A stretch of DNA of 60,000 nt. It comes from Symbiodinium natans. Lineage: Eukaryota; Sar; Dinophyceae; Suessiales; Symbiodiniaceae. The stretch is taken from positions 188,001 through 248,000 of the forward strand of contig CAJNDS010002486.1 in assembly GCA_905221605.1 (NCBI GenBank). Reading direction: 5' to 3'. Positions within the stretch are counted from its first letter, which is position 1; every line of letters begins with the position of its first letter. Both the position numbers and the translations under genes were made by a program. The notes under the pieces were generated by a model. That model was given only the letters and a program-made list of their open reading frames with translations, had not been told where the DNA came from and made no database searches. Of the stretch, positions 34,406 through 44,451 are shown one piece after another.

Positions 34406-35138
34406 TCACTCCAATCTCAGAGGTCTGTTCCCTGTCACACATGTCGAACACGGAGTGATGCATGTCGGGTTGGAGGTAACGGCCGCCACATGCTTGCAGT
34501 ACACACTGTGATATTTGTCCCCGGACGGGAACACACACAGTTCTGTGTTGCCCGGCTCTGGCTTACAGTTCCCACACTGCCACATAGTTCGCCATGATCC
34601 CTCCATGCGATGGCATGTCTGATCGTGATGAAAAAATGCCCTGAGATTCAGAAGCAAAGATGCGCTTGTCCACTCTATCCTTGCAGCTGGAACTTGCATG
34701 CTTCTCCCTTGCACCAGCTGCCTTCGGCCTCGCTCTCAACGACGATGCCTCCTTTTTACCATCTGGCTCACGAGGGTTCATCTGTTGACTTCTCTCAGGC
34801 ATAGAGTTGTTTTGTGCACCTTGTGGCTTCATCGTGTCATCATCCAGAGGCGGGTTCTGTGTAGCAGCTCTTTGCTGCCCATAGCTCATCCGGAAAAACA
34901 ATGCCCACGCACAACAGCATGTCATGATCAGCGTACCAACCAAGATGCCGTTGACAAAGCACCCGATGATGATGATCCATACTGGATCCCAAGTCGGACT
35001 AGCAAACATCTGTACAAGCTCGCTGCCCATGAAGGTGGTTCCCCAAAGCTCTACTGGCCTCGCAGTCTCCACTCCAGAGCTCATCAACGCAAGAATGGCC
35101 ACTGAAATCGCCACTCTCATCAAAGGCTGTGCAACCAT
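34406..35138 (-). CDS. Element 2 3' ORF: signal/membrane protein with Cys/His motif
   Basis: The ATG at 35138 follows the pol stop by 145 bases. The protein starts with a hydrophobic leader (ISVAILALMSSG), has a strong membrane segment (WIIIIGCFVNGILVGTLIMT) followed by CCC, then a basic, Ser-rich region. The first frame stops at 34563. The next frame (34714-34406) carries CVFPSGDKYHSVYC...ITPCSTC, a small Cys/His site. A +1 shift near 34600 would fuse them. The arrangement matches the C-terminal extension of element 1. The function is unknown. Confidence 0.65.
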
Positions 35139-35282
35139 GACGCCCGAGGGAAAACTAGAAAACTTGCGTTACAAAGAATCGCAAGTGCTGTGCAAACGCA
35201 CTGTGCAAAACGCACTCTGACTATACTCCTCACATGACTTGATCATGTGTGGCGTAAGATGAAACCAAATCGGATCCCCCTT

Positions 35283-38210
35283 TCAGTTTGTTGCTTTCAG
35301 GGCTTTGACCAACCCTTCTGCCAGCACCTTGCTATACCTCCCTGTTGCTGTGTAGTCAATGTCATGGAACGAGGCATGTGTCTGGCAACTGCAGCTTCCA
35401 AACATGTCGAAAAGCTTCTGGGCGCACTCGAGATGTGAACACATGAACCTGAGACGTTTTGACACTGGAAGACCGCTTCGACTCAACACGCCTGTGGCGC
35501 ATAGCCATACATCTACGGGATACACAAGACCTGAGGCTCGAAGGACATTCTGTGTTCCCCATCTCTTCCAAATCATGTTTTGCTTTGGCAATTCGAACGT
35601 ACGTCCATCTCCAAGCCTCAGATACCTCTCTGCAGATCGCATCAACGCCTCCCACTCAAGATCAGATTTTGTACATCTTTGCACAAAGTTCCGCAGTGGC
35701 GATCCTGAAGAGCAAGGCGTGGACACGTGAACGTGGATCCAAAGCCCTCTGTTCTTCCAAGCAGTGATGACCTTGATGGTTTCTGCCAACACTCTTGAGG
35801 TCTCGGCATTGGCTGTGATCCCGCAATACGGCACCCCAAGTGATCCACACACCTGACACAGGGCCGAATCCTCACTGCAAAACACCTCCAGCACTGCCAC
35901 TTCATCAGATTCCTTCATGCTCTCTGGAGAAACTCGCAGCTGTGACAACATGTACAACGCCTCCACATGTCCATCTTGTGTGATGAAGCCTAATCGCGTT
36001 CTGTGTTCTTGGAAGAGTCGAGTTCCGAGATTTTTAGTGTAGAGATCAGCAGCATTCTCCGCGCCTCTCAGCCAACGCAACTTGAGCCGACCTCTCAAGA
36101 GATGTTCTCTCATCCATGCCAATCGGATCTCCACATGCCGCGAACGCTTAGGGACGTCTTCTGCATGAATGACATCCAACGCTGCCTGACTGTCCGTCAA
36201 CAGTTCAGTGTAGATCTTGTCATGCTGTTCTTCACCACCTTCGTCCTCTGCATGGGCACTCATCTGCACATCAATTGAACCTTGAAGTTCACCAAAGGCA
36301 GTGAAGACACGATCAAGCAAGTGCAAAAATCCGATTGTCTCCTGTGCAGCATACTGCAACGCATGAAGCTCAGCCTCACAAGATGACAAGCACACCACTC
36401 CTTGCACTTTCGCGATCCCTCGCACAAGACCTCCTCCAAAACAGATGGCTCCACCTGTGATCCCTCTTCTGCCGATGAACCTGTATGGAGCATGAGACGC
36501 ATCTGCAAAGACATGCACACCATTCCGCAGCACATCTTCGGAACATCCCAAGAACTCACCACTCAACTCCGATGACGGCAAGCGCAGTGCAACATGTCTG
36601 TCGGTGTAGAGATAACGTAGAAGTGCCCGCAACGCCGCCTCGGTGCTCTGTGTCGGCGCAGCTTGTTGCGTACTGATGAGTCCAATCATCAGTTTCAGAT
36701 CTTGCCTTGTCTGGGCATACCAGAGAACCTTTCCAAGCACTCTGCGGAATCTGCTGTAGGCCTCCGACGTCAAAACCGGTGCACCTGTTTTCTCCAGTAG
36801 ACCTGCCAGGTCTGGAACGGCAGTTGTGCCCTTTTGGATGCCAAACGCATCGAAGCATGATTGCAAGTATTCAGGCTTCACACCTACCTCGACTGCACTC
36901 TGCCCCGGCCACCGACGAATGCACCGACCAATGAACTCAACCATGCCGCCACCTTGACTGGATGTCTTCACCCTACCTGTCACCTTTACGGTTACTCGCT
37001 TCCCGATGGCACTCAAGACCAAGTCTTCAGCCCACTGATCATCAGTGATGATTAGCAAATCGTCCACGTAGCATACGATCATCACTCTGCTTGATCTATC
37101 CTTGTGCCACACAACACCCGCAAAGAGACATGGCTCACGTGCATCACTCAACAGACCTAGTGGACGGATCAACGAAGAAAGAAGCTTAAGCCATGCCAAC
37201 GAAGCATCCCGCAGTCCATTCAATGCGCAATACAGGAAGAAGAAGATAGCCTGGCCATCTTCCGAACTGATGCTCAGCGGTAGCTTCAACACAACGGGAT
37301 TCGACTTGGTGTCCAACGGTGAGTTCATGAAAGCATGCCCAATGTCTGCCGCACAACCTTGCATGTCACGTGTGGCCATGAAGATCAAGGTGAGCATCAT
37401 GGCATCATGGCTTGGGGTTGGTGAGCTAAACCCTTGCTTTCTTGCCGAGCCATGTGCAAGGTCCTTTGCCACAATGCGACATCTGACACGAGTGGGATTC
37501 TTTCTGGCACAAACCCATCGAGCGGGTATAAGTCTCAGCGATGGGTTCTTAGCTTTCAGGATCTTCACTTCATGCTCAAGGATTGCCCTGCCTGTCTGAC
37601 AACGCTCTAAGTTGGTGAGTTCCTCTTGCATCCCGGAGAATACAAGATCTCCCGGCAGTTCCTCCAACGTACTGTCGTCTACTCCGGCATCAGGCTTCCA
37701 AATCAACACGCGACGTCCTCCCAACATGAAACTCTCACTCTTCGCGTCCTGACTTCCATTTCGGAATCGAATGCTGTTCACCTCCACATCAAACATGCTC
37801 GGACTTGTCACAACGTCGCTCAGCAGAACACTTTCACATGCGTTGCTGGACCAGCACAAGCCCTCGAGTCGTCTCGGCTCCTGGGGTCCTGAGGCTCGAA
37901 TCTCATCTTCAAGATCAACAAGCTCAACATCAGGATGCCTCTTCACCCCCTTTTGCTCTGGTACCCTTGGGCCTGATCCTTGCTCGTCCACTTGCATGTG
38001 CTCGGATGACTTGGCGGGCCTGCGCTGTAGCAGTGAAGGTCGTGATGATGCTGATGGTGATGCTGGCTCAACTACCCGCACACGCTTCAACTCTGGCTCA
38101 TCACCTGCACTCCCGGAAGCAACACCACGAGTCGACACCTCTCCACCTGAGCGCTGCTCACTCTCTGGTCGTGGTTCATGTTCAGAAGATGACGGTGGGC
38201 GCCCCGCCAT
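35283..38210 (-). CDS. Element 2 reverse transcriptase, RNase H and methyltransferase-like domain
   Basis: 975 residues from the ATG at 38210, which overlaps the upstream ORF by 29 bases. After a Pro/Ser/Glu-rich linker come the Copia reverse transcriptase (AADIGHAF, and YVDD encoded at 37059-37070) and RNase H (FADASHA, SCEAEL, LTDSQAA, NAADLYTK). The final ~230 residues form a Rossmann-like domain: VLEVFCSEDSALC near 35870-35907 recalls the SAM-binding motif I of cytosine-5 methyltransferases, and HVSTPCSSGSP near 35690-35720 recalls the PC motif. Methyltransferase genes captured by dinoflagellate Copia elements have been reported. Whether this one is active cannot be judged by eye. Confidence 0.88.
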   Translation of the reverse strand: MAGRPPSSSEHEPRPESEQRSGGEVSTRGVASGSAGDEPELKRVRVVEPASPSASSRPSLLQRRPAKSSEHMQVDEQGSGPRVPEQKGVKRHPDVELVDLEDEIRASGPQEPRRLEGLCWSSNACESVLLSDVVTSPSMFDVEVNSIRFRNGSQDAKSESFMLGGRRVLIWKPDAGVDDSTLEELPGDLVFSGMQEELTNLERCQTGRAILEHEVKILKAKNPSLRLIPARWVCARKNPTRVRCRIVAKDLAHGSARKQGFSSPTPSHDAMMLTLIFMATRDMQGCAADIGHAFMNSPLDTKSNPVVLKLPLSISSEDGQAIFFFLYCALNGLRDASLAWLKLLSSLIRPLGLLSDAREPCLFAGVVWHKDRSSRVMIVCYVDDLLIITDDQWAEDLVLSAIGKRVTVKVTGRVKTSSQGGGMVEFIGRCIRRWPGQSAVEVGVKPEYLQSCFDAFGIQKGTTAVPDLAGLLEKTGAPVLTSEAYSRFRRVLGKVLWYAQTRQDLKLMIGLISTQQAAPTQSTEAALRALLRYLYTDRHVALRLPSSELSGEFLGCSEDVLRNGVHVFADASHAPYRFIGRRGITGGAICFGGGLVRGIAKVQGVVCLSSCEAELHALQYAAQETIGFLHLLDRVFTAFGELQGSIDVQMSAHAEDEGGEEQHDKIYTELLTDSQAALDVIHAEDVPKRSRHVEIRLAWMREHLLRGRLKLRWLRGAENAADLYTKNLGTRLFQEHRTRLGFITQDGHVEALYMLSQLRVSPESMKESDEVAVLEVFCSEDSALCQVCGSLGVPYCGITANAETSRVLAETIKVITAWKNRGLWIHVHVSTPCSSGSPLRNFVQRCTKSDLEWEALMRSAERYLRLGDGRTFELPKQNMIWKRWGTQNVLRASGLVYPVDVWLCATGVLSRSGLPVSKRLRFMCSHLECAQKLFDMFGSCSCQTHASFHDIDYTATGRYSKVLAEGLVKALKATN

Positions 38211-40620
38211 CCGGAATCGGCATCACTTCCTCTCGACCTTCGTCCTTCAACACCAATCTCCGCTCATCACTCTCAACATCGGTCTCAAACTGCTGGGACC
38301 TTCCTGCCTCAGCCGATCCACTTCCGGCTTCACGTGATGCATCCAAAGGTGGCTGCATAGCCACTCTAGCACCATCAGATGCCATGGACTCTGTCAACCA
38401 GCGTTCATACCTCCGATGACAGGCTCTCGTATGTGCACCGCCCAGCCTACGCCCATGTCGTGCATTGTCACACGCTGAGCATCCTTCCGTGTATCCATGA
38501 GTTCTCACCCACTGAGCTGGAGGACCTGACGCTGGGGCTCTCAGTGACACAGGTGGCTCAAGAACTTCGCGTTCCTCACTTGCTGAAGGCAACTGGGGGC
38601 CTCCACCAAGAGTTCCAACGATGCCCTCAACAAGTTCCAGACGCCATGTCAAGGGTACACAAAGTTTCACCGACGTAGCTGCGAATGTCTTTAGCACCAA
38701 CTGTCCCTCGACTCGGATGAGCGCTCGAACTTTGATGGCCTGTGACCCAAGGATGGGATGGAGGAAGGCACTTTCGGTGAACCTGGGAAGGTTAGGGGCG
38801 AGATCCTTGATTGATTGGGGAAGTTCTGCTAGGACTATGGCTCCAAACAAAGTGAAGGGTCCTTTTGGACTGGGCCTCCCAAGCACAAGATCACAAGGTG
38901 CCATGTCACTCCCGTGCGCTTTAGAGAATCTGTTCAAACTTCCACACACGTAGCACAACGCACTGGCAAATCCTCCATGGTTGTAGCACAAGTCAAGCCC
39001 TTCCTGATTGAGATCTGACCTCAACGTCTGCAAGGACTCCTTAATCCTGCGCACACCACGTTCTGCCACTCCGACTGCTTCATGATGCTGGGGTCCTGCC
39101 TTTCGAACTTGGAAGGAGAATTCGCCAGAAGCCCCTGTGACCAAATCGGACACTGCCCCTTCAGCATCTGCGATCAACAACACCGAAGAGGAGCCTGACT
39201 CCAGACCAAACTCACGCAGCCATTTCACGATCTCTGTACGCGTCGCTACAAGATCCCCTGATGTCAAGATAGCACCAGTCATCATGCTCATGCGCTCGAC
39301 AAGTACCAACACCCTCAGGTTGTCTGCTCGGACCTGCCTGTGATCTTCACCCGTGGATGACAAGTAGAAGAAATCTGCCACGACTTCACTTTCAAGTCTT
39401 CCGTTCACACGCTTGCGATGCTGAAAGACCGTTCTGGCAACTTGACAGTGCCTGCAGCCAGGATGATACGGTGTGTGTCCTTGCAATCGATGCTGTGCCA
39501 ACTCTGCTTGTGTCGACCGTGTCACAGGCGCTACAAGAACCCCACCTTCAGCGGATATCGAGGAGAGGGAAAGTTCGACTTCGTTCGAAGAACCCTGGGA
39601 GGGCTTCAACAGTGGTTTCAATCTCAACCAGGGAACATTTCCAAACAGTGTGACCTCCTTGGCTGTCAGGCCTGCAGAGGTGGCAAGCGCAATCCCGGCA
39701 CAATTTTGAGAAAAACTCCAACCGCGAAAACAAAGCATGGTCGTGGAAATAATGTTGTGGTTCGTGTCTCCTACCCAAACATTCATGCTTGCTGCATGCC
39801 ACGTGTTCTCTCCACTCCCGTTCTCGAGCAGGAGTTCGACGGATATCGTCCGTTCACCAAGCATTCGCACAGAGCTGCCGTTCGCTGCAGAAAACTCTTG
39901 CCCTACATGCTGTCTCTTCGAGTCATCAACGTAGACCCCAAACATCTCTGCATACTTCAGACTCAGCACTGTCACCCCTGCCCCGCTGTCCAGCAACCAC
40001 CATTCCCCATCTCTCGCTTCTGCTCTCAGTCCAGCGATCACGAGTGGTTCCAGACAAACAGGCTGTTCAACAGGCAACACCGCACTCAACTGCAAACTCT
40101 CTCCTACGCTCTCGTCAGCAGCAGCGGCGTTCCAGATCTCATCTGCCCATTGCTCATCCCAACTGTTGCTCCAGCCCTCATCCCACACAAACGCACCCCA
40201 GCCCTCATCGACCTGCGGATGCTCAGGCACTGGCGGCAAAGATTCCACTAATTCAAACATCTTTCCTTTCTTGCCCTTTCCAGGACCTTTTGCTCCCTTT
40301 TCTTTGCCCTTTGCCTTTCCTTTTCCTTTATCCTTTCCTTTTCCATCTTTGCCTTTTCCTCGTTCCTTTCCTTTCTCCTTTCCTTTTCCCTTTCCAAAGG
40401 ATGAGGCTGAGCCGCGGGCTTTACTGCACTGCGCACTGATGTGTCCCAGTTCCCCACAAGAAAAACACTTCACCTTAGACATGTCTGTGCTACAGTTTTC
40501 CGTCTTGTGATTCTTCCTACCACAACGACCACACCGCTCAGCACTTACCGCAGAAGAAACTGACACATCATGCCATGCACCGTCATGCTCAGGCCATGCA
40601 CACTCATACTGTCCAGTCAT
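38182..40620 (-). CDS. Element 2 gag zinc knuckles, protease and integrase
   Basis: 812 residues from the ATG at 40620. Two CCHC knuckles (CGRCGRKNHKTENC and CFSCGELGHISAQC) are followed by a long Gly/Lys-rich tract, then protease (WWLLDSGAGVTVLS), a pre-integrase H-H-C-C site and a DDE integrase (ADFFYL, LLIADAEGA, AVGVAERGVRRIKE). The frame ends at 38182, inside the start of the next ORF. The gag frame overlaps the start by 17 bases. Both overlaps are in the +1 register. Confidence 0.9.
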   Translation of the reverse strand: MTGQYECAWPEHDGAWHDVSVSSAVSAERCGRCGRKNHKTENCSTDMSKVKCFSCGELGHISAQCSKARGSASSFGKGKGKEKGKERGKGKDGKGKDKGKGKAKGKEKGAKGPGKGKKGKMFELVESLPPVPEHPQVDEGWGAFVWDEGWSNSWDEQWADEIWNAAAADESVGESLQLSAVLPVEQPVCLEPLVIAGLRAEARDGEWWLLDSGAGVTVLSLKYAEMFGVYVDDSKRQHVGQEFSAANGSSVRMLGERTISVELLLENGSGENTWHAASMNVWVGDTNHNIISTTMLCFRGWSFSQNCAGIALATSAGLTAKEVTLFGNVPWLRLKPLLKPSQGSSNEVELSLSSISAEGGVLVAPVTRSTQAELAQHRLQGHTPYHPGCRHCQVARTVFQHRKRVNGRLESEVVADFFYLSSTGEDHRQVRADNLRVLVLVERMSMMTGAILTSGDLVATRTEIVKWLREFGLESGSSSVLLIADAEGAVSDLVTGASGEFSFQVRKAGPQHHEAVGVAERGVRRIKESLQTLRSDLNQEGLDLCYNHGGFASALCYVCGSLNRFSKAHGSDMAPCDLVLGRPSPKGPFTLFGAIVLAELPQSIKDLAPNLPRFTESAFLHPILGSQAIKVRALIRVEGQLVLKTFAATSVKLCVPLTWRLELVEGIVGTLGGGPQLPSASEEREVLEPPVSLRAPASGPPAQWVRTHGYTEGCSACDNARHGRRLGGAHTRACHRRYERWLTESMASDGARVAMQPPLDASREAGSGSAEAGRSQQFETDVESDERRLVLKDEGREEVMPIPDGGAPTVIF

Positions 40621-41533
40621 CGTCCCATGCTGTCATATTAAACACCTCATACACTTGTTGCTTCTTTCCCGGTGACAAGTTCAGGTCCAAGAAAAGCCTC
40701 TGCTGACGCTCAAAACGAAGAGCTGCACTCCGACATGACTAATACGTTTCTGCTCCCGAGTGATGCAAAACGTACTTCTTCGCTTCTTCTGGCAAACTCC
40801 GCAGCAAAATCACAAGCATGTCTCCATCTCCGATGCTCAACCCTTGCCTGTCTAGTGCTGTTGGCAGCGTGCCCAACAGCTTGGCGTAACGTGACACCTC
40901 TATGTCGATCTTTCTGATCACATCACCAACCATCGTAGCTGCATTCATTTCTGAATTTCTCAAGGCGAACATCCTGTGCAACAGTTCCGACCGCATCGAC
41001 AAGGCCTCTGCTCTGCTGCGCAACGAAAACTGCTGAGCCAGCTGCCTAAGCAGCTCGTACCCACAGTTCACATTCCCCAAACTTCTGGCTGGATCTGCAA
41101 GAGACCCATCAAGTGGCAAACCTTCGCTGAACGCCTGTATCATGAGGGTTGCCCTAGCATGGTCCAAGAAAGCTGCTTTCAACAAGCCATACAGCCTCAC
41201 CGACCGTGTCTTCTGCTCTTCATTCAACGAATGTTGCCAAATCGTATCTGGCCAACGCACACACATGCCTATCTCTTCTGCAAACACAACGCTTGCCAAC
41301 GCTGCCCAACTTTGAAGCGACACTACGCAGTCTGTAAACCCAGCAACCTCTTGCTCACGCGGTGGGCATGCAGGCACATGCGTGTCATTTTCCGCCGGTT
41401 CCAGCTGGGGGAATTGACAGTGAGTTGTCCTCTCTGAGTGGAGGGATGGCAGGAAGACAAGCAGGCATCGGAGCTGTGAGCGCAGGTGCGTGCGGTACAC
41501 AGTCGGCAGTTCCAGTGCATGGGTGCTTGGCAA
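40604..41533 (-). pseudogene. Element 2 gag, interrupted by an in-frame stop
   Basis: Gag-like helical sequence runs from about 41430 to 40742, then meets a TAG at 40739-40741. The same frame continues as coding-like sequence (SCRSAALRFERQQR) to a TGA at 40604-40606. A single base change from CAG would explain the stop. The N-terminal edge is unclear because the frame upstream of ~41430 looks unrelated to gag. Confidence 0.65.
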
Positions 41534-42060
41534 GGCATGGCTGGTCAGAATGTTTTGGTCCAGATGCAGCAGCTCATCAGCATGATGTCACCACAGCAAG
41601 CTCAAACGGCGCAAACGGCGCTACAGGAGCAATACTTGCCGGGACTTGTGTCAACCAAAAAAACATGACTGTCGGCACAATGTGATGTGAAACACTCATA
41701 CAACAGGCGAGAAGCGATTGATTGCGACCTGTGACGTGCGGCTCCTGCTCAAGAAGGTTGCAACGACCTAGGTCTCGAAGCTGGCCCTGCAGACCTCTCG
41801 AGCAGGGGTTGAGAAAGTTCAAGGCTTACAGGTCAACGGATGCCGGCGTAAAGAACGCCGTGGCGCCTAAAGAGTATCAGGTCAAACATGCCACAGCTGT
41901 CACGCGGCTTCCATCTTCTGGCCTGGTAGATCTGTCGAACTGGTGCAAAGAAAGCCTTATGTTTACGACTAGGATTGACTCCAAATGCTTCACATTCTGT
42001 CGTCAACGCAGCGGTGGTACCAGCACAGGTGGCAGTAGTGCGGCGGTGGCAGATTGATGT
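41534..42060. other. Flank of element 2
   Basis: No gene is supported. A plus-strand Gln/Met-rich frame (41486-41668) has gag-like composition in the opposite orientation to element 2 and may be a rearranged fragment. Confidence 0.3.
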
Positions 42061-42350
42061 GACGATGAGAATCTACGTGGTTGTCGTTGCAGTGGGGTAG
42101 CATCAGTAGTAGCAGTTGCAATCGCAGCAATGGTGGTGGAGTGGCGGTCATTGTAGATGGGTAGAAGTAGTTGTAGGAGTAGGAAGAAGCAGCAAGCGAA
42201 GTAGAAGTAGCGGCAGTGGTGTTGTTGTGGCGGGAGTAGCAGTAGTAGCAGTGGGGCTTCTCTGATAGAGGTTGCAGTAGTACAGCAGTAGTTGTAGTAA
42301 TAGTAGTAGTAGTAGCAGTAGTAGTCGTAGTAGTTGTAGTAGTTGTCGTA

Positions 42351-42403
<53 letters not shown>

Positions 42404-42420
42404 CGTAGGAGTAGTACGCG
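42061..42420. repeat. TAG/GTA trinucleotide microsatellite, imperfect
   Basis: GTAGTA runs are interrupted by GCAGTG and GAAGTA variants and become pure near 42355-42410. The Tyr-, Leu- and Ser-rich frames here are artefacts. Confidence 0.85.
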
Positions 42421-42579
42421 CTGGTTACGTACGCGACGGTGTGGTGCTTGCACAGGACTGGCAGGAAATGCATGCGCTTTACAGTGTTTCCAGCTGATGG
42501 CAGGTGATTGGCAGGGTTTGTCTTATCTTGTTTTTTTTGACATGGAAGACACTGAGCGGACTTGAGTGCTGGGCTCAAG

Positions 42580-42960
42580 CGGACATGGATGCTCTGGTCA
42601 CGCGGACGTTATCATCGCGCGACATAAATGCTCCGGAAACAGGGACGTTATCGTCGTGCGGGCATGGATGCTCTGGCCATTCGCAAGCCATGAAGCCACG
42701 AAGTGTCGCAAATACCGATGTTTTTGCATGGAGGTTATCATCGTAAGGACATGGATGCTCTGGCCATTGCGAACGCAGTGGTCACACAAACGTTATCATC
42801 GCGCGGACATGGATGCTCTGGTAACACGGACGTTATCATCGCGCGGACATGGATGCTCTGGTAACACGGACGTTACCAGTTATCATCGTGTCAACATGGA
42901 TGCGCTGGTAACACGGACGTAATCATCGTGCGGACATGGATGCTCTGCAAAAAAGCCACG
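42580..42960. repeat. 40-bp minisatellite
   Basis: The unit GCGCGGACATGGATGCTCTG plus 20 bases ending ACGTTATCATC recurs with an exact 40-base period at 42801 and 42841 and in diverged copies on both sides. A 35-base segment (GCCACGAAGTGTCG...) appears near both 42693 and 42956. Confidence 0.8.
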
Positions 42961-43143
42961 AAGTGTCGTAAATACCGATGTTTCAGTTTAACAGCCCAAA
43001 CCCAAACTGGCAAGGCGTACGGTGCAGGTACATGTAGAAAGAAGAAAAGACAAAGGGGCACTGGAGCCTGGAATGTGCGCGAAACCTAGGTTTTAGCACT
43101 GGGAATCGAAGAAAATGACACCGTCGCGAATGGTACCGACACC

Positions 43144-43416
<273 letters not shown>

Positions 43417-43560
43417 AAGTAGAAGCAGTTGCAGTAGTAGTAGCAGTCCTGTGAAGAGGCCATATCATGCTTGAACTCCAATTTCAAAGCTCGAGATAGG
43501 GATCAGATTGGCAAACGTTGGCCGTTGGCTGAAGCTTTAGGTGTGCCCTGCAGAAAACTT

Positions 43561-44451
43561 CACTTGGGTTTTTGCCTAATGGCAAAATGGGGGTGCAAAG
43601 CACTTCCGCTATGTCTGTAGCAGTTGCAAAATACATGAAACTCAACGTCTTAGCGTCTCAGAAGCCGTCAGCGTTAAGCGTCAAACGATTTACAAATATA
43701 TAGCGCATCAAGTCTAACAGATTGGTTTTTAAGGTGGCCTTAGATGCTTCTTGGTTTCTAGTTCAAACTCTCTCCAAGACTTCCCAGCCCAAGAGCCATT
43801 CTTGAAACTCAAGTGAAGATTACCCCCTCTTTCTTGCGACCGAGCGGCGATGGATCGATTTGACAGAGCAAGACGATAAGAGATTAAGGATCCAAAATGA
43901 TCCAAATGTACATTTCGTTCTCTCAATCCAATCCATGTTGGAGAACATTGTGATTTTGGAGTGTTGTGGTAGGCGACGTTTCGAACAATCAGAGAATGAC
44001 GGGCAAGACCGCAAGTTTAAACACCTTGGTTGAAGTATCACACGTTTTTGCGGCAGAGGAAACGTGGATCCTTCGATTTAGAGAGAACTTGAGCTGCGAC
44101 AAATCGATCACCAAAAACCCAATCCACTTGCAAACAACCACAAGTTATTGGCAGCCTGCTTTTTTGCCGTTGCACCTTCTTCAGATTGTCCATTTGACCT
44201 TCAGGTTGTCCATTTGTTCTGAAGATTGTGTAAAGCCACGATCGCATTTTGCAGTTTCTTCACGATTCTAGCGTAACAGTCACGTCTTTAAGGTTGTTGG
44301 AAAGACGCTAAGACGTTGATTTCATGGATTTTGCAACTGATGGATTCTGCAACTGAAGGTCTCTGTTCTTACAATTTTGTCTTGGAGGCTGCAGACATAG
44401 CGGGAGAGTGCTTTGCACCCCCATTTTGCCATCAAGCAAAAAATCCAAGTA
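43561..44451. repeat. Imperfect inverted repeat (foldback) with ~640-bp loop
   Basis: 43561-43659 and 44302-44451 are reverse complements over about 100 bases. Shared words include GGCAAAATGGGGGTGCAAAGCA, CGCTATGTCTG, CAGTTGCAAAAT and AACGTCTTAGCGTCT. The right arm has a ~50-base insertion. No transposase frame is inside. It could be a MITE-like or foldback element. Confidence 0.7.

Larger units (their letters stand above)
34406..41533 (-). mobile_element. Copia-type retrotransposon, decayed (element 2)
   Basis: Gag, protease, integrase, reverse transcriptase, RNase H, a methyltransferase-like domain and a separate membrane/Zn ORF follow each other on the minus strand. The order is Copia-like, but the protein is only distantly similar to element 1. 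A stop codon interrupts gag and one-base frame changes separate the ORFs. I found no LTR pair or target duplication, so the stated limits are those of the coding region. Confidence 0.88.
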
